DNA of 53,716 nt, taken from positions 1 to 53,716 of the forward strand of contig CAJCBL010000209.1 in assembly GCA_903960515.1 (NCBI GenBank). Reading direction: 5' to 3'. The position numbers and the translations under genes were made by a program. The notes beneath the pieces are model-generated. The model was not told the DNA's origin, did no database searches, and saw only the letters and a list, made by a program, of their open reading frames with translations. Of the stretch, positions 44,874 through 53,550 are shown piece after piece. Numbering within the stretch: position 1 is the first letter of the stretch; each line of letters opens with the position of its first letter. Source of the stretch: an uncultured Verrucomicrobiota bacterium. Lineage in GTDB: Bacteria > Verrucomicrobiota > Verrucomicrobiia > Opitutales > Opitutaceae.

Positions 44874-47867
44874 TCAATCCGCCGCGTTCTGTCTCCACTT
44901 CGCCAGGGCCTGACCGGTGGCTGAGCGAGGCTCGCCAAGCAGACCGTCCCTCGGGCCGGCGTACACAATCTCGCCGCCGGCTCGGCCTCCGCCCGGACCG
45001 AGGTCGATCACCCAGTCGGCGAGGTTCATCACGTCCAGGTTGTGCTCGATCACGATGATCGTGTTGCCGGCGTCCCGCAGCTTGAAGAGCAGGTCCATCA
45101 AGCGCTGGATATCCAGCCAGTGGAGGCCCGTAGTGGGTTCATCGAGGATATAGAGCGAGCGGCCCTGCTGGCGCTTGCTCAGCTCCAGGGAGAGTTTCAG
45201 CCGCTGCGCCTCGCCGCCGGAGAGCGTTGTGGCCGACTGCCCGAGCCCGAGGTAGCCGAGCCCGACGGCGTCCATCGTGTCCAGTTTCTCCACCACGCGT
45301 GGGAAGTTGCGGAAGAGCTGGCGCGCCTCGCTCACCGTCATGGCGAGCACGTCGGCGATGGAGTGGCCGTGGAAACGCACCTCCAGTGTCTCGCGGTTGT
45401 AGCGCTGGCCGCGGCAGCTCGGGCACTCCGTGTAGGCGTCGGCCATGAACTGCATATCCAGGCGAATCTGACCGTCGCCCTGGCAGCGCTCGCAGCGGCC
45501 GCCTCGGGTGTTGAAGCTGAAACGACTGGCCTTGTACCCACGAACCTTGGCCAGCGGGCACTGGGCGAAGAGGTCGCGAAGCTGGTCGAAGAGTTTGGTG
45601 AACGTCGCGGGATTCGAGCGCGGACTGCGGCCGATCGGCTCCTGGTCCACCTGCACCGCCTTGTCGAAATGGTCGAAGCCCTCGATCGACTTGTGCTTGC
45701 CGGGGATGACCTTCGCTCCGTTGAGCCGGCGCGCGGCAGCGGCTGCGAGAATGTCGTTCACCAGAGTGCTCTTGCCCGAGCCGGAGACGCCGGTGACGCA
45801 GGTGAACACACCCACCGGAAACGCCGCGGTGACGTCGCGCAGGTTGTGCTGCCTCGCCCCGCGCACGGTGAGCCAGCGGTCGTCGGGCGCGAGGTCCTTG
45901 GCGTCCTTGAGCACTCCCAACTTGCGCGCGAGGAAGGGGCCGGTGTGCGATACCGACGCCGAGGCGCGCATACACTCGGCCGGCGTACCCTCAAACATGA
46001 GCCGCCCGCCCTCCGTGCCCGCTCCAGGCCCCAGCTCGATCAGCCAGTCGGCGCGCCGCATCGTATCCTCGTCGTGCTCGACCACGACCACCGTATTGCC
46101 GCGGTCGCGCAGCTCGATGAGCGACTGGAGCAGCCGCTCATTGTCCAGCGGATGCAGCCCCACGCTGGGCTCGTCGAGCACGTAGACGACTCCGGTCAGC
46201 CCCATGCCGAGTTGCGTCGCTAGTCGCACGCGCTGCGCCTCGCCGCCCGAGAGCGTGGAGTACTCGCGGTCGAGGGTGAGATAGCCGAGCCCGGTCTCAT
46301 GCAGAAAATGGAGACGATCGCGGATGCCCTCCACCACTTCGCCGTGAGGCGAATTCGGCTGCGTACCTTCGCCGTGGGGCGAACTCGGCTCCAGCACCTC
46401 GCCGTGAGGCGAACTCGGCTGCGCCACTTCGCCTTGGGGCGCACTCGTCCGCCCCACACCGCCGCGCGACGGGCTCGCCAGAGCGCTAGCGTCGCCAGTT
46501 CCCAGAGTCGCCACCACGGCGAGCGCCTGCTCTACATCTTGCGCGAGGAAGTCGGGCAACTTCATGCCGGCAACCACTACGGCGGCGCTGGCGGGATTGA
46601 GCCGTGCGCCGTGGCAGGTCGGGCAGTCGGCCGCGCTTTGGAAGGTGGCCAGGCGGGCGGCGAAGCCGTCGCTGCTGGTGGTGCGGCGCGCCTCGTCGAG
46701 CATCGCAAATATGCCAAGGAAGGGCGCGGCCTCGGCGGCTTTGCCCCGGCGCAGCCGGAAGGTGAAGAGCCGCTCGCCCGCTCCGCGCAGCAGCACCTGC
46801 CTGGTCTCGGCCGGGAGTTTTTTCCACGGCGTATCCGCATCAAAAGGCAATTGCTCGGCCAGCTGCTTGAGCAGCGCGTTGTTGCGGATGATCACGTTCC
46901 TGCCGCCGATGCGCAGCGGCTTGAGCGCACCCTCGCGTACCGATTTTTCGGGGTCAGCGACTACAAGTTCCTCGGCGAAACTCATCGCCCGGCCCAGCCC
47001 GCCGCAGGTTGGGCAAGCGCCCTCGCTGTGGTTGAAGGAGAAATGCCGAGGGGTGAGCTTCTCAAAGGTCGCCCCGCACACCTCGCAGGAAAGGCTCTGG
47101 CTAAGGGCGATCTCGCGCCAGGGCGCATCGGCCGAGGACTGAACGAGGGCGACCGCCCTCCCCTGCCCTTCGCGAAAGGCCAGCTCCAGCGAATCGGCCA
47201 GGCGGCTACGCTGCTCGGGGCCTACGACGATGCGGTCGACCACGATCTCCACGGTGCCCTCCTTCAGTCCGGCAGGCAGGAGGTTGCGTTCGTCGAGAGT
47301 GAGTATCTCGCCGGCGATACGCACCCGCTGGAACCCTCGCAGGCGCAGCCGCGGGAGTTCGTCGCGCAGCACCGCGGCCTTGGCGGTGATCACCGGGGCC
47401 AGAAGCATCGCGCGCTGGCCGGGGGCCTCGGTGAGGATTTTCTCCACACATTCGTCCAACGTGTGCTGGACCACGCGTCCGCCGTCGTGCGGGCACCTCT
47501 GCTCGCCGCGCAACGCCCAGAGCAGCCGCGCGTAGTCGGCGATCTCCGTAACCGTAGCGATGGTACTGCGGGGAGAACTGCCGCCGGTGCGCTGCTCGAT
47601 CGCCAGCACGGGCGAGAGGCCGTGGATGAAATCGACGTCCGGCCGCTTGAGCTGCTCAAGCAACTGGCGGGCGGCCGCCGAGAGGCTCTCCATGTACTTG
47701 CGATAGCCCTCCGCGTAGAGGGTGTCGAAGGCCAATGAGGACTTTCCGGAGCCGCTCACACCGGTGACGACCACCAGTTTCCCCTGCGGAATGCGCACCT
47801 CCAGGTTCTTGAGGTTGTGCTCGCGGGCGCCCTTGATGTGGATGAAATCGCCGAGGCCGGACGCCAT
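44874..47867 (-). CDS. uvrA: Excinuclease ABC subunit A with in-frame repeat insert
   Basis: The damage-recognition ATPase of nucleotide excision repair. It has 997 residues from ATG 47867 (the longer frame adds an unrelated leader), about 50 more than usual. Two ABC units: Walker [16 protein letters not shown] and [15 protein letters not shown]; signatures [16 protein letters not shown] and [16 protein letters not shown]. Zinc sites: CEVCGATF with CPTCGGLG, and CERCQGDG with [13 protein letters not shown]-binding insertion region intact. An extra segment at about residues 461-511, just before [20 protein letters not shown], consists of five 10-residue repeats around SPHGE. It sits at a linker ahead of the first signature motif and keeps the frame. 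Confidence 0.96.
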   Translation of the reverse strand: MASGLGDFIHIKGAREHNLKNLEVRIPQGKLVVVTGVSGSGKSSLAFDTLYAEGYRKYMESLSAAARQLLEQLKRPDVDFIHGLSPVLAIEQRTGGSSPRSTIATVTEIADYARLLWALRGEQRCPHDGGRVVQHTLDECVEKILTEAPGQRAMLLAPVITAKAAVLRDELPRLRLRGFQRVRIAGEILTLDERNLLPAGLKEGTVEIVVDRIVVGPEQRSRLADSLELAFREGQGRAVALVQSSADAPWREIALSQSLSCEVCGATFEKLTPRHFSFNHSEGACPTCGGLGRAMSFAEELVVADPEKSVREGALKPLRIGGRNVIIRNNALLKQLAEQLPFDADTPWKKLPAETRQVLLRGAGERLFTFRLRRGKAAEAAPFLGIFAMLDEARRTTSSDGFAARLATFQSAADCPTCHGARLNPASAAVVVAGMKLPDFLAQDVEQALAVVATLGTGDASALASPSRGGVGRTSAPQGEVAQPSSPHGEVLEPSSPHGEGTQPNSPHGEVVEGIRDRLHFLHETGLGYLTLDREYSTLSGGEAQRVRLATQLGMGLTGVVYVLDEPSVGLHPLDNERLLQSLIELRDRGNTVVVVEHDEDTMRRADWLIELGPGAGTEGGRLMFEGTPAECMRASASVSHTGPFLARKLGVLKDAKDLAPDDRWLTVRGARQHNLRDVTAAFPVGVFTCVTGVSGSGKSTLVNDILAAAAARRLNGAKVIPGKHKSIEGFDHFDKAVQVDQEPIGRSPRSNPATFTKLFDQLRDLFAQCPLAKVRGYKASRFSFNTRGGRCERCQGDGQIRLDMQFMADAYTECPSCRGQRYNRETLEVRFHGHSIADVLAMTVSEARQLFRNFPRVVEKLDTMDAVGLGYLGLGQSATTLSGGEAQRLKLSLELSKRQQGRSLYILDEPTTGLHWLDIQRLMDLLFKLRDAGNTIIVIEHNLDVMNLADWVIDLGPGGGRAGGEIVYAGPRDGLLGEPRSATGQALAKWRQNAAD
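46338..46487 (-). repeat. Five 30-bp palindrome-bearing repeats inside uvrA
   Basis: A strict 30-bp period: TTCGCCGTGAGGCGAA at 46338, TTCGCCGTGGGGCGAA at 46368, CTCGCCGTGAGGCGAA at 46398, TTCGCCTTGGGGCGCA at 46428 and a decayed copy at 46458. Each core is a 6-bp stem with a four-base loop. Read on the minus strand the units code 10-residue repeats with the core SPHGE. Confidence 0.92.
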
Positions 47868-48083
47868 GGCGCGAAACCATCGGGAAACCCGCCCCGGCGC
47901 AACGGTTGTTTGGGCCCGGGCGCCCAGGCCGGGCATCGCGAGCAGTGGCCTGCCCCTCTTGTTGGTGGTGACTCTTTGTATTCATGGTGAAGCCGGCCCC
48001 GCCTCTGCCAACGGCGAGACCCCGAACGATTCGAGACTCAATGACACTACTTCGCCACCCGCTCCAACAAAGGGATCGCAGCC

Positions 48084-48230
48084 TCACCGCCCGCCACCGA
48101 GCTCGGGCGGGGCGAGTGCCGAATCGAACACTCCCACGTCCCGAATCCCGCTCAGCCCACCAAACCCGCGCAGGAGCATCTCGTGCAGGGCGACCACCGT
48201 CTCACGCAATACCCAGACCCGTCTTTTCAT
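48084..48230 (-). pseudogene. Truncated Doc (death-on-curing) toxin gene
   Basis: A 48-codon frame from ATG 48230 to TGA 48084-48086, overlapping the antitoxin stop by ATGA. The product reads [18 protein letters not shown], then [20 protein letters not shown], which matches the N-terminus of Doc/Fic-type toxins (typically about 125 residues). It stops where the protein should continue into the catalytic HPFxDGNKR region. I find no such motif downstream in any minus frame before uvrA; DPFVGAGG just after the stop is at most a vague echo. Most likely a decayed toxin, with the antitoxin kept. Confidence 0.75.
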
Positions 48231-48454
48231 TTCGCGAGCTCGCCCAGTGCGTTCCGGTAATGACGGGGCAAACCCGCCGCGACCGCCATCTGCCGGGCGA
48301 ACTCCGCATTCCCCGCCGTCACGCGGTATCCGTCCGGTGCCTCGGAGAGGTAGAGCGCCTGGCCCTCTTCGACCTTGAGCATCGCGAGAGCCTCCTTGGG
48401 CAGTACGACGCCGAGGGAATTGCCGACCTTACGGACCTTGAGTTCGATGGGCAT
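48227..48454 (-). CDS. AbrB/MazE-type antitoxin (Doc-associated)
   Basis: Has 75 residues. The N-terminal swapped-hairpin DNA-binding domain of the AbrB/MazE/SpoVT family is clear: [38 protein letters not shown]. The C-terminal tail ([20 protein letters not shown]) would neutralise a toxin. Antitoxins of exactly this form often precede doc toxin genes, and here the start of such a toxin follows with an ATGA overlap. A perfect inverted repeat directly upstream suits autoregulation. Confidence 0.88.
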   Translation of the reverse strand: MPIELKVRKVGNSLGVVLPKEALAMLKVEEGQALYLSEAPDGYRVTAGNAEFARQMAVAAGLPRHYRNALGELAK

Positions 48455-48481
48455 GCCGCCACGGCGGCCACGGGAGTTATA
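48455..48481 (-). promoter_or_regulatory. Putative antitoxin promoter and operator
   Basis: Immediately before the antitoxin start codon lies GCCGCCACGGCGGC (48455-48468), a perfect 6-bp inverted repeat. Just upstream on the minus strand is TGGTATAAC (ending at 48476), an extended -10-like box; no good -35 box is seen. The arrangement fits an autoregulated toxin-antitoxin promoter. Confidence 0.4.
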
Positions 48482-48631
48482 CCATCAAGCGGGGCCTCTG
48501 CCTCGTAGCGAAATTGCGGTGTCATCGAGCCCTCTGCATCAGCGCCGGCCCCCGGCTGCGAGGGGGGCTCGTTTCGCGCTCGGCCACAGCGGCGCGCAAG
48601 CACGGTTCGGTTACAAGTGAAATGTCCCCGC

Positions 48632-50707
48632 TCAGGCGGCGTCGCCCTCGTCGTCGGTGCCGCCGGTCTCCGCCGGCTTGCCTCCGGTGGAGGGTGCCGG
48701 TGCTTGCGGGGATATTTCGGCCGGTGCAATCACCGGCGCCGCCGGTGGCGCGCCGCCCGGGACTGCCCCCGGTGCCGGGACCACGACGGTCAACTGGGGC
48801 GGTAACGCTGGCGGCTGCAAACGCGAGAGATCGCGCCGGGCCAAGCCGAACTCGATAAATCCCACGATCCCCGACTGTACGCAGTTCTCGAGTTCGCGCT
48901 GGGCCGTCTCCTTGTCTCCAGCAGCCAACGCTGTCTGCCCGAGCGTGAAGTACGCCTCGCACTGCTGCTCGGTGGTGCGCATATCGAACGGATCACGCGC
49001 GGCTCGCAGCAGTTCCGCCCGGTCGATCTCCCCGGCGAGATGGCGCTGGATCGCCGCCGGCCACTCCGGCGACTTCATGCGGTTCTTCTGCAGCCAGGCG
49101 AGGTCGGGCACCCCTCGCCGCAGACCGGCCAGATAGCCGAAGATCACCTCGTATTCGAAATTCCCGGTGTCGGGGCGGGCGGCCCGGTGGAGCGCCTCAG
49201 CCTCGGCAAAGCGGCCCTCGCCAAACCGATGCACAGCGAGGGTCGAGCGCAGGTAGTCGGCCTGAGGCGCAAGCTTGCCCACCTCCTCAAAGGCCGCATC
49301 GGCATCGGCGGTGCGCCCCATCTTCGAAAGGATCACGGCCCGGTCGACCATCCACGGGCCGGCCTTGGGCTGGAGCGCCAGCGCCGCGTCGATATCCTCC
49401 AGCGCGGCGGCGAACCGCCCCACGTTGCTGCTGCCAAGGGCGCGGGCCCTCAGATGCTCGGCGCGCAGCGCGGTGTTGTCGCCAGCGGCGTTTATCCAGA
49501 GGGCCTCGCGGGCAAACTCCCGCACCGCATGCTCGGCCAGCAACGGATGTACTAGCGGATCCATGCCATCGAGCACCTCGGTGGGTTGCTCGGCTGGCCG
49601 GGTGAGCTGAAACCCCGGCATGCGGCCCTCCTGCAACCGGGCCAACACGCGCTCGGCCTCGGCAGCGGGCAGCAGCTGCGGCAGGCACTCGCGGATCAGC
49701 TCGTAATCGGAGGGTGCCATGAAACCGCGCTGGGCGGCCAACACGCGCCCGGCCACCAGCGCCATCTCGGGAAAGGCCAGTCGGCGGGCCTGCTGAGCGA
49801 ACTGCGCCACCTCGCGCTGCTCGACTGCTTTGTTCTCGTCGTTCAGCCGAGTCCACAGCCGCCCAAAATCCGCCGCCACCACCCTGTCCTCGGAATAGCG
49901 GGCCGCCGCCACCGGATTGAGCCGCCTCAGTTGTGCCAAATCTTTGGCGACACTGGAGCGCACCTCCGGCTTCAACGAAATTGGGGCATTGTCCTCGCTG
50001 GAAAGCGTTCCCGGCTTGAGCCCGGCGCGGCTCTGCAGCAGCGCCTCCCACGTGAGCCCGTCGCCCGGCCAGTCCACCATCGCCCGGGCCAGCCCGGCCT
50101 CCCGCAGGCGGCGGTTGTCGCCCCAGGATTTCTCCAACTCGCGCAACTCGTCGAGGCGGCGAAACACCGTCCAATGCGCCCGAGCCTGCTGGGTGAACCA
50201 GAACATGCGCTCCTGCACATTGAGGGGCAGGGCCTGCACCCCCAGGGTGAGCACCATCGAGGCGCGCAGCAGCTCGCCGGCCTCCATCAGCAGGCTGGCG
50301 TGCAGCATCAGCAGGCTGGAGTCACGAGGGTCGAACTCGAACCATGCATCCCAAAAATGGGAATTGTTGACGGTGAGCCGGTCGACCTCGGAGGGGCTCA
50401 GGCGCTCACGCCCCTCGCGCTTGAGCCGGGCGAGCGCCTCGGCCACGTCGCGCCGCAGGGCGGCCACACCCGGGCCCTGCTCGGCGGGCAGGTTCACATA
50501 CACTCCCAGGATATCCTCCACCTCGCGACGCCCCTCCGTGCGGGCGTTGATGAGCGAAGTGCGGAACTCATCCCCGACGGACTTGGCCAGCACCTTCGCT
50601 GGCGCCGCCGGCTTGGGCACCGGGGGCGTCACGCAACCAGTCGGGGCCGCAGCGGCCGCAACCAGGGCGATGAACAGGCGGCGAACTGCGGGGCTAGGGA
50701 GCTTCAT
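48632..50707 (-). CDS. Large TPR-containing predicted lipoprotein
   Basis: Has 691 residues. The N-terminus has a signal sequence ending in AAAAPTGC, a plausible lipobox (Cys about residue 25), followed by a Pro/Ala linker. The remainder is helical with tetratricopeptide-like pairs, clearest at about 425-520 (ALRAEHLRARALGSSNVGRF, ALEDIDAALALQPKAGPWM, SKMGRTADADAAFEEVGKLA) and near the end (EAYFTLGQTALAAGDKETAQ). The tail is Pro/Gly/Ala-rich. I do not recognise a named family. The start overlaps the upstream gene by 14 bp, so the two are coupled. Probably an envelope-anchored scaffold. Confidence 0.8.
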   Translation of the reverse strand: MKLPSPAVRRLFIALVAAAAAPTGCVTPPVPKPAAPAKVLAKSVGDEFRTSLINARTEGRREVEDILGVYVNLPAEQGPGVAALRRDVAEALARLKREGRERLSPSEVDRLTVNNSHFWDAWFEFDPRDSSLLMLHASLLMEAGELLRASMVLTLGVQALPLNVQERMFWFTQQARAHWTVFRRLDELRELEKSWGDNRRLREAGLARAMVDWPGDGLTWEALLQSRAGLKPGTLSSEDNAPISLKPEVRSSVAKDLAQLRRLNPVAAARYSEDRVVAADFGRLWTRLNDENKAVEQREVAQFAQQARRLAFPEMALVAGRVLAAQRGFMAPSDYELIRECLPQLLPAAEAERVLARLQEGRMPGFQLTRPAEQPTEVLDGMDPLVHPLLAEHAVREFAREALWINAAGDNTALRAEHLRARALGSSNVGRFAAALEDIDAALALQPKAGPWMVDRAVILSKMGRTADADAAFEEVGKLAPQADYLRSTLAVHRFGEGRFAEAEALHRAARPDTGNFEYEVIFGYLAGLRRGVPDLAWLQKNRMKSPEWPAAIQRHLAGEIDRAELLRAARDPFDMRTTEQQCEAYFTLGQTALAAGDKETAQRELENCVQSGIVGFIEFGLARRDLSRLQPPALPPQLTVVVPAPGAVPGGAPPAAPVIAPAEISPQAPAPSTGGKPAETGGTDDEGDAA

Positions 50708-52280
50708 GTCGAGGAGCGTTTACGGCCGGAGCGCGCGCCACCACCCGGCAGGGCAGCAGCGCAGCGTCCTGCATGCCGTGGATGATCTTCTTGTCGGGCG
50801 GGCAGAAGGTGGCGAGCGCCCCGCCCAGGCGGGTGCGCCCACCGACGACAAAGAAATACGGACACAGCCTCAGCCGCCCCTCGCGCGAATGCGCTTGTCC
50901 ATGGGCGTCGTAGAGGGGGTGGCTCTCGCGGCGCGGCTTGCGGTAGCGCTGGAGCAAATGCAGGTGGTTAACGCCCAGCGACAGCGCCGAGTCCACCGCC
51001 TGCTGCCACTCCTCGCGCGAGCAATCGCTGCCCAGGGTTACGCTGCGTGCGCCCCAGGCCGTCTCGTGGTAGCCGGAGATCTTGATGATGAGGTCGCGCT
51101 CCTTCTGGGACGCCCCCGAAAGCTGTCGCCAATCGGCAATCGCACGCCCGCCCACCAGGGGCGCATCGAGCACGGCGCCGGGCGGCAGCGGCGCCGGGTC
51201 CATCGCCCAGGATTCGGGGATGAGGTGGCGCAGGATGCGCACGGCCGAGCGCGAGAGATTCTCCTCCCAGTAGTCGCGCAACAGGTGGTGGTGGAACAGC
51301 GCCAGAGCCAGCTTCTCCTCCTGGAAAGGCCGTAGTGGCGGAGCAATGGCCACTTCGCCGTTGGCCCAGGCCTCAAGCAGATGCGTGTTGCAGGCTACAT
51401 TGGGCAGATCGAACAGCTCGAAGAAACGGTAGACGACGTCGATCTTCTCGGGGGTGCCGTCCGAATCGAAGAATACGGCTCCCCCCAGGGGGAAAACCTT
51501 CTCGGGGCGCAGGCAATACACGCGCCGCCCCTGCTGCTGAAGCTGCGCGGCCAGCCACTCCATCTCGGGCCGGTAGGTGGCGGCCTCCTCGCTCACCACA
51601 ATGGCGATGGTGGGGCGCTCCTTGCCCGCGGCCAGCCCCGCCAGCGCGGCATAGAAACCCTCGATCATCGCATCTCCGGACCCAAGGATCTCCCCGGCGG
51701 CGGGGTGAACAGAAGCCTGAGGTTGAAGGCTGGAATTTGAAGACGAAGCGTCGGGGGCGGCGGCGGAGGCCGAGGAAGATTGGGAGGTTGAAGCTCCAGC
51801 ACCAGAGAGACTCGCTTCTGCCGGGACCGGCACTTGGTGCTTGGTATTTGGTGCACCCTGCGCGTAGAGCCGATTGAGGAAGGCGGTGAGCCCGATGCCG
51901 CCGGGCACCGAGTCGAGCTCGGTCAAGGCCCAGCCGGTATCGGTGAGCAGCAGGTCGGGGCGCAGCACCACCGGCAGGGCGCCGCGCTGGCGGCCGTCGC
52001 GGGCGTGGGCGAGCAGGCCCACGGGTTTGCCGCGGTCGAGGTATTCGGCCACCCAGGGCGCGAGGAGCGGCTTGTTACGCAGGAGGTTCTTCCCCGCATG
52101 GGAGCGCAGGTATAGATTCTCCAACGCCTGATGGAATTCCAAGCACGCCTGCCCGATGTGCTCGAGCTCCACGGCCTGCTCCGGGGTGAGCGGCCAGGCC
52201 GAGGGCGAGAGCTGCCAGCTCTTCGCCTCAAAGAGCGGCTGGGCCTCGAAGGCAGCGCGGAGTGTGGCGTAGGCGAGCAT
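50694..52280 (-). CDS. Uncharacterised protein, possibly ATP-grasp-like
   Basis: Has 528 residues. Segments such as LRPDLLLTDTGWALTELDSVPGG, PTIAIVVSEEAATYRPEMEWLA, KVFPLGGAVFFDSDG, DLIIKISGYHETAWGARSV and a late basic region recall ATP-grasp ligases of the circularly permuted or glutathionylspermidine-synthase-like groups, but I cannot place it in a named family. Between about residues 139 and 197 is a low-complexity Ser/Ala/Pro insert (GAPNTKHQVPVPAEASLS, then a Ser/Ala run), whose DNA contains the direct words TTGGTGCTTGGTATTTGGTG. Cytoplasmic: no signal or membrane segment. It lies 126 bp after prfB and overlaps the TPR lipoprotein gene. Confidence 0.65.
   Translation of the reverse strand: MLAYATLRAAFEAQPLFEAKSWQLSPSAWPLTPEQAVELEHIGQACLEFHQALENLYLRSHAGKNLLRNKPLLAPWVAEYLDRGKPVGLLAHARDGRQRGALPVVLRPDLLLTDTGWALTELDSVPGGIGLTAFLNRLYAQGAPNTKHQVPVPAEASLSGAGASTSQSSSASAAAPDASSSNSSLQPQASVHPAAGEILGSGDAMIEGFYAALAGLAAGKERPTIAIVVSEEAATYRPEMEWLAAQLQQQGRRVYCLRPEKVFPLGGAVFFDSDGTPEKIDVVYRFFELFDLPNVACNTHLLEAWANGEVAIAPPLRPFQEEKLALALFHHHLLRDYWEENLSRSAVRILRHLIPESWAMDPAPLPPGAVLDAPLVGGRAIADWRQLSGASQKERDLIIKISGYHETAWGARSVTLGSDCSREEWQQAVDSALSLGVNHLHLLQRYRKPRRESHPLYDAHGQAHSREGRLRLCPYFFVVGGRTRLGGALATFCPPDKKIIHGMQDAALLPCRVVARAPAVNAPRHEAP
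51700..51862. repeat. Repeat-like low-complexity insert in the 528-residue protein gene
   Basis: Simple-sequence-like DNA inside the gene: TTGGTGCTTGGTATTTGGTG (about 51836-51855) and GGTTGAAGGCTGGAATTTGA (about 51720-51739), the second sharing GTTGAAG and AAGGCTG words with intergenic repeats at 34.46 and 33.61 kb. The reading frame is kept and codes a Ser/Ala-rich loop. Confidence 0.65.
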
Positions 52281-52284
52281 GGTG

Positions 52285-52405
52285 GAATTGCGGATTTCGG
52301 AATGCAGATTGCGGATTTCGGATTCCGGAATGTGGAGGGCGACGTATTCCGCCTGGGCTTTCCGGTTGCTTCACTCCGCAGTCCGAATTCCGCACTCCGC
52401 AATCG
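52285..52405. repeat. Inverted pair of ATTGCGGATTTCGGA-type repeats downstream of prfB
   Basis: The left arm (52285-52331) is made of ATTGCGGATTTCGGA words; the right arm (52371-52405) has the opposite orientation (ACTCCGCA, AATTCCGCACTCCGCAATC). CCGCACTCCGCAATC (52390-52404) is identical to 29446-29460. The arms can fold back on each other around about 40 bp. The tract fills the whole gap between prfB and the next gene. Confidence 0.85.
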
Positions 52406-52406
52406 G

Positions 52407-53550
52407 TCAGTCCTCCATCTTGATATCCTTGTTTCGGTGGCGGGGACTGCCGGCGCGCAGCCAGCCGTTGATGAAGCGGTCTAGGTCGCCGTCGAGCACG
52501 GCGTCTACATTGCTGGTCTCCACCCCGGTGCGCAGATCCTTGACCATCTGATACGGCTGAAGGACGTAGCTGCGGATCTGGCTGCCCCAGCCTATCTCGC
52601 CCTTCTCTCCGTAGAAGCGCTCCATCTCGCTGCGCTGCTCGTCAAGCCGCTTCTCATACAAGCGGGCCTTGAGCACATTCATGGCGCTGGCGCGGTTCTT
52701 GATCTGCGAACGCTCGTTTTGGCAGACCACCACGATGCCGGAGGGCACGTGGGTGAGGCGCACCGCAGAGTCGGTGGTATTGACGCCCTGGCCACCTTTG
52801 CCGGAGGAGCGGTAAACATCCACGCGGATCTCGCTCTCGGGAATGTCGATGGCGATGTCCTCGTTGATCTCGGCCACCACGTCGACGGCGCAAAACGAGG
52901 TGTGGCGGCGCTTGTTGGAGTCGAACGGGCTGATGCGCACCAGACGGTGGACACCGCGCTCGGCCTTCACGTAGCCGTAGGCGTTCTCGCCCTTGATGAG
53001 CATCGTGGCCTTGGTGATACCGGCCTGGTCGCCGGCCTGCACGTCCTGCAGTTCCACGGTGAACCCGCGGCGCTCGGCCCAGCGGTTGTACATGCGGAAC
53101 ATCATGTCGGCCCAGTCGTTGGACTCGGTGCCGCCGGCGCCGGACTGGATAGAGAAGATGGCGTTGTTCTTGTCGAACTGGCCGCTGAGGAAGGAGGCGA
53201 TCTCGAGCTCGTCGAGCTCGGCTATCAGCGCAGTCACAGTGGCGTCGAGCTCGCGGGCGTAGGCGTCCTGCTCGTCCTCGGTGGCGGCCTCGACCAGCTC
53301 CACCATCACGGCGGCGTCGTCGATCTTCTTCTGGAAGGCGATCACCGGCAGGATGGCGCGCTTGATGGTGTTGAGCTTGGCAATATGCGCCTGAGCCCGT
53401 TCCTGGTTGTCCCAGAAACCCGGAGCGCCCATCTGGCCCTCGAAGGCCTCTATCTCACGCTGTTTTTGTTCGCCGTTAAAGAAACCTCCACAGATGCCCG
53501 GCGCGCTTGGTGATGTTTTCGAGGTGGGAGAAGGTTTCGGGAGCGATCAT
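52407..53550 (-). CDS. prfB: Peptide chain release factor 2 (expressed by programmed +1 frameshift)
   Basis: Ends translation at UGA and UAA. A short zero frame runs from ATG 53550 ([20 protein letters not shown], then WRFL) to TAA at 53476-53478. The rest is read in the +1 frame ([20 protein letters not shown], then FWDNQERAQ), giving about 380 residues in all. Motifs: codon-recognition SPF in [15 protein letters not shown] and the catalytic GGQ in [20 protein letters not shown]. The alignment of both pieces with known RF2 is continuous across the shift. The frameshift site is described separately. Confidence 0.95.
53475..53490 (-). promoter_or_regulatory. Programmed +1 frameshift site of prfB, UAA variant
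   Basis: On the minus strand: TGGAGG, TTT, CTT, TAA, C. The Shine-Dalgarno-like GGAGG lies 3 bases before the CTT slip codon, the same spacing as in the known RF2 site (AGGGGG, TAT, CTT, TGA, C). The stop in the zero frame is UAA rather than UGA. After slipping, the next codon is AAC (Asn) rather than GAC (Asp). Confidence 0.93.

Noticed and set aside
46338-46487. Possible CRISPR array in uvrA
   Set aside because: The 30-bp period has no spacers of differing sequence, and the array is translated in frame within a conserved gene.
47870-48083. Continuation of the Doc toxin beyond its stop
   Set aside because: DPFVGAGG after the stop is too weak a match to HPFxDGNKR, and no frame restores the remaining Doc motifs.
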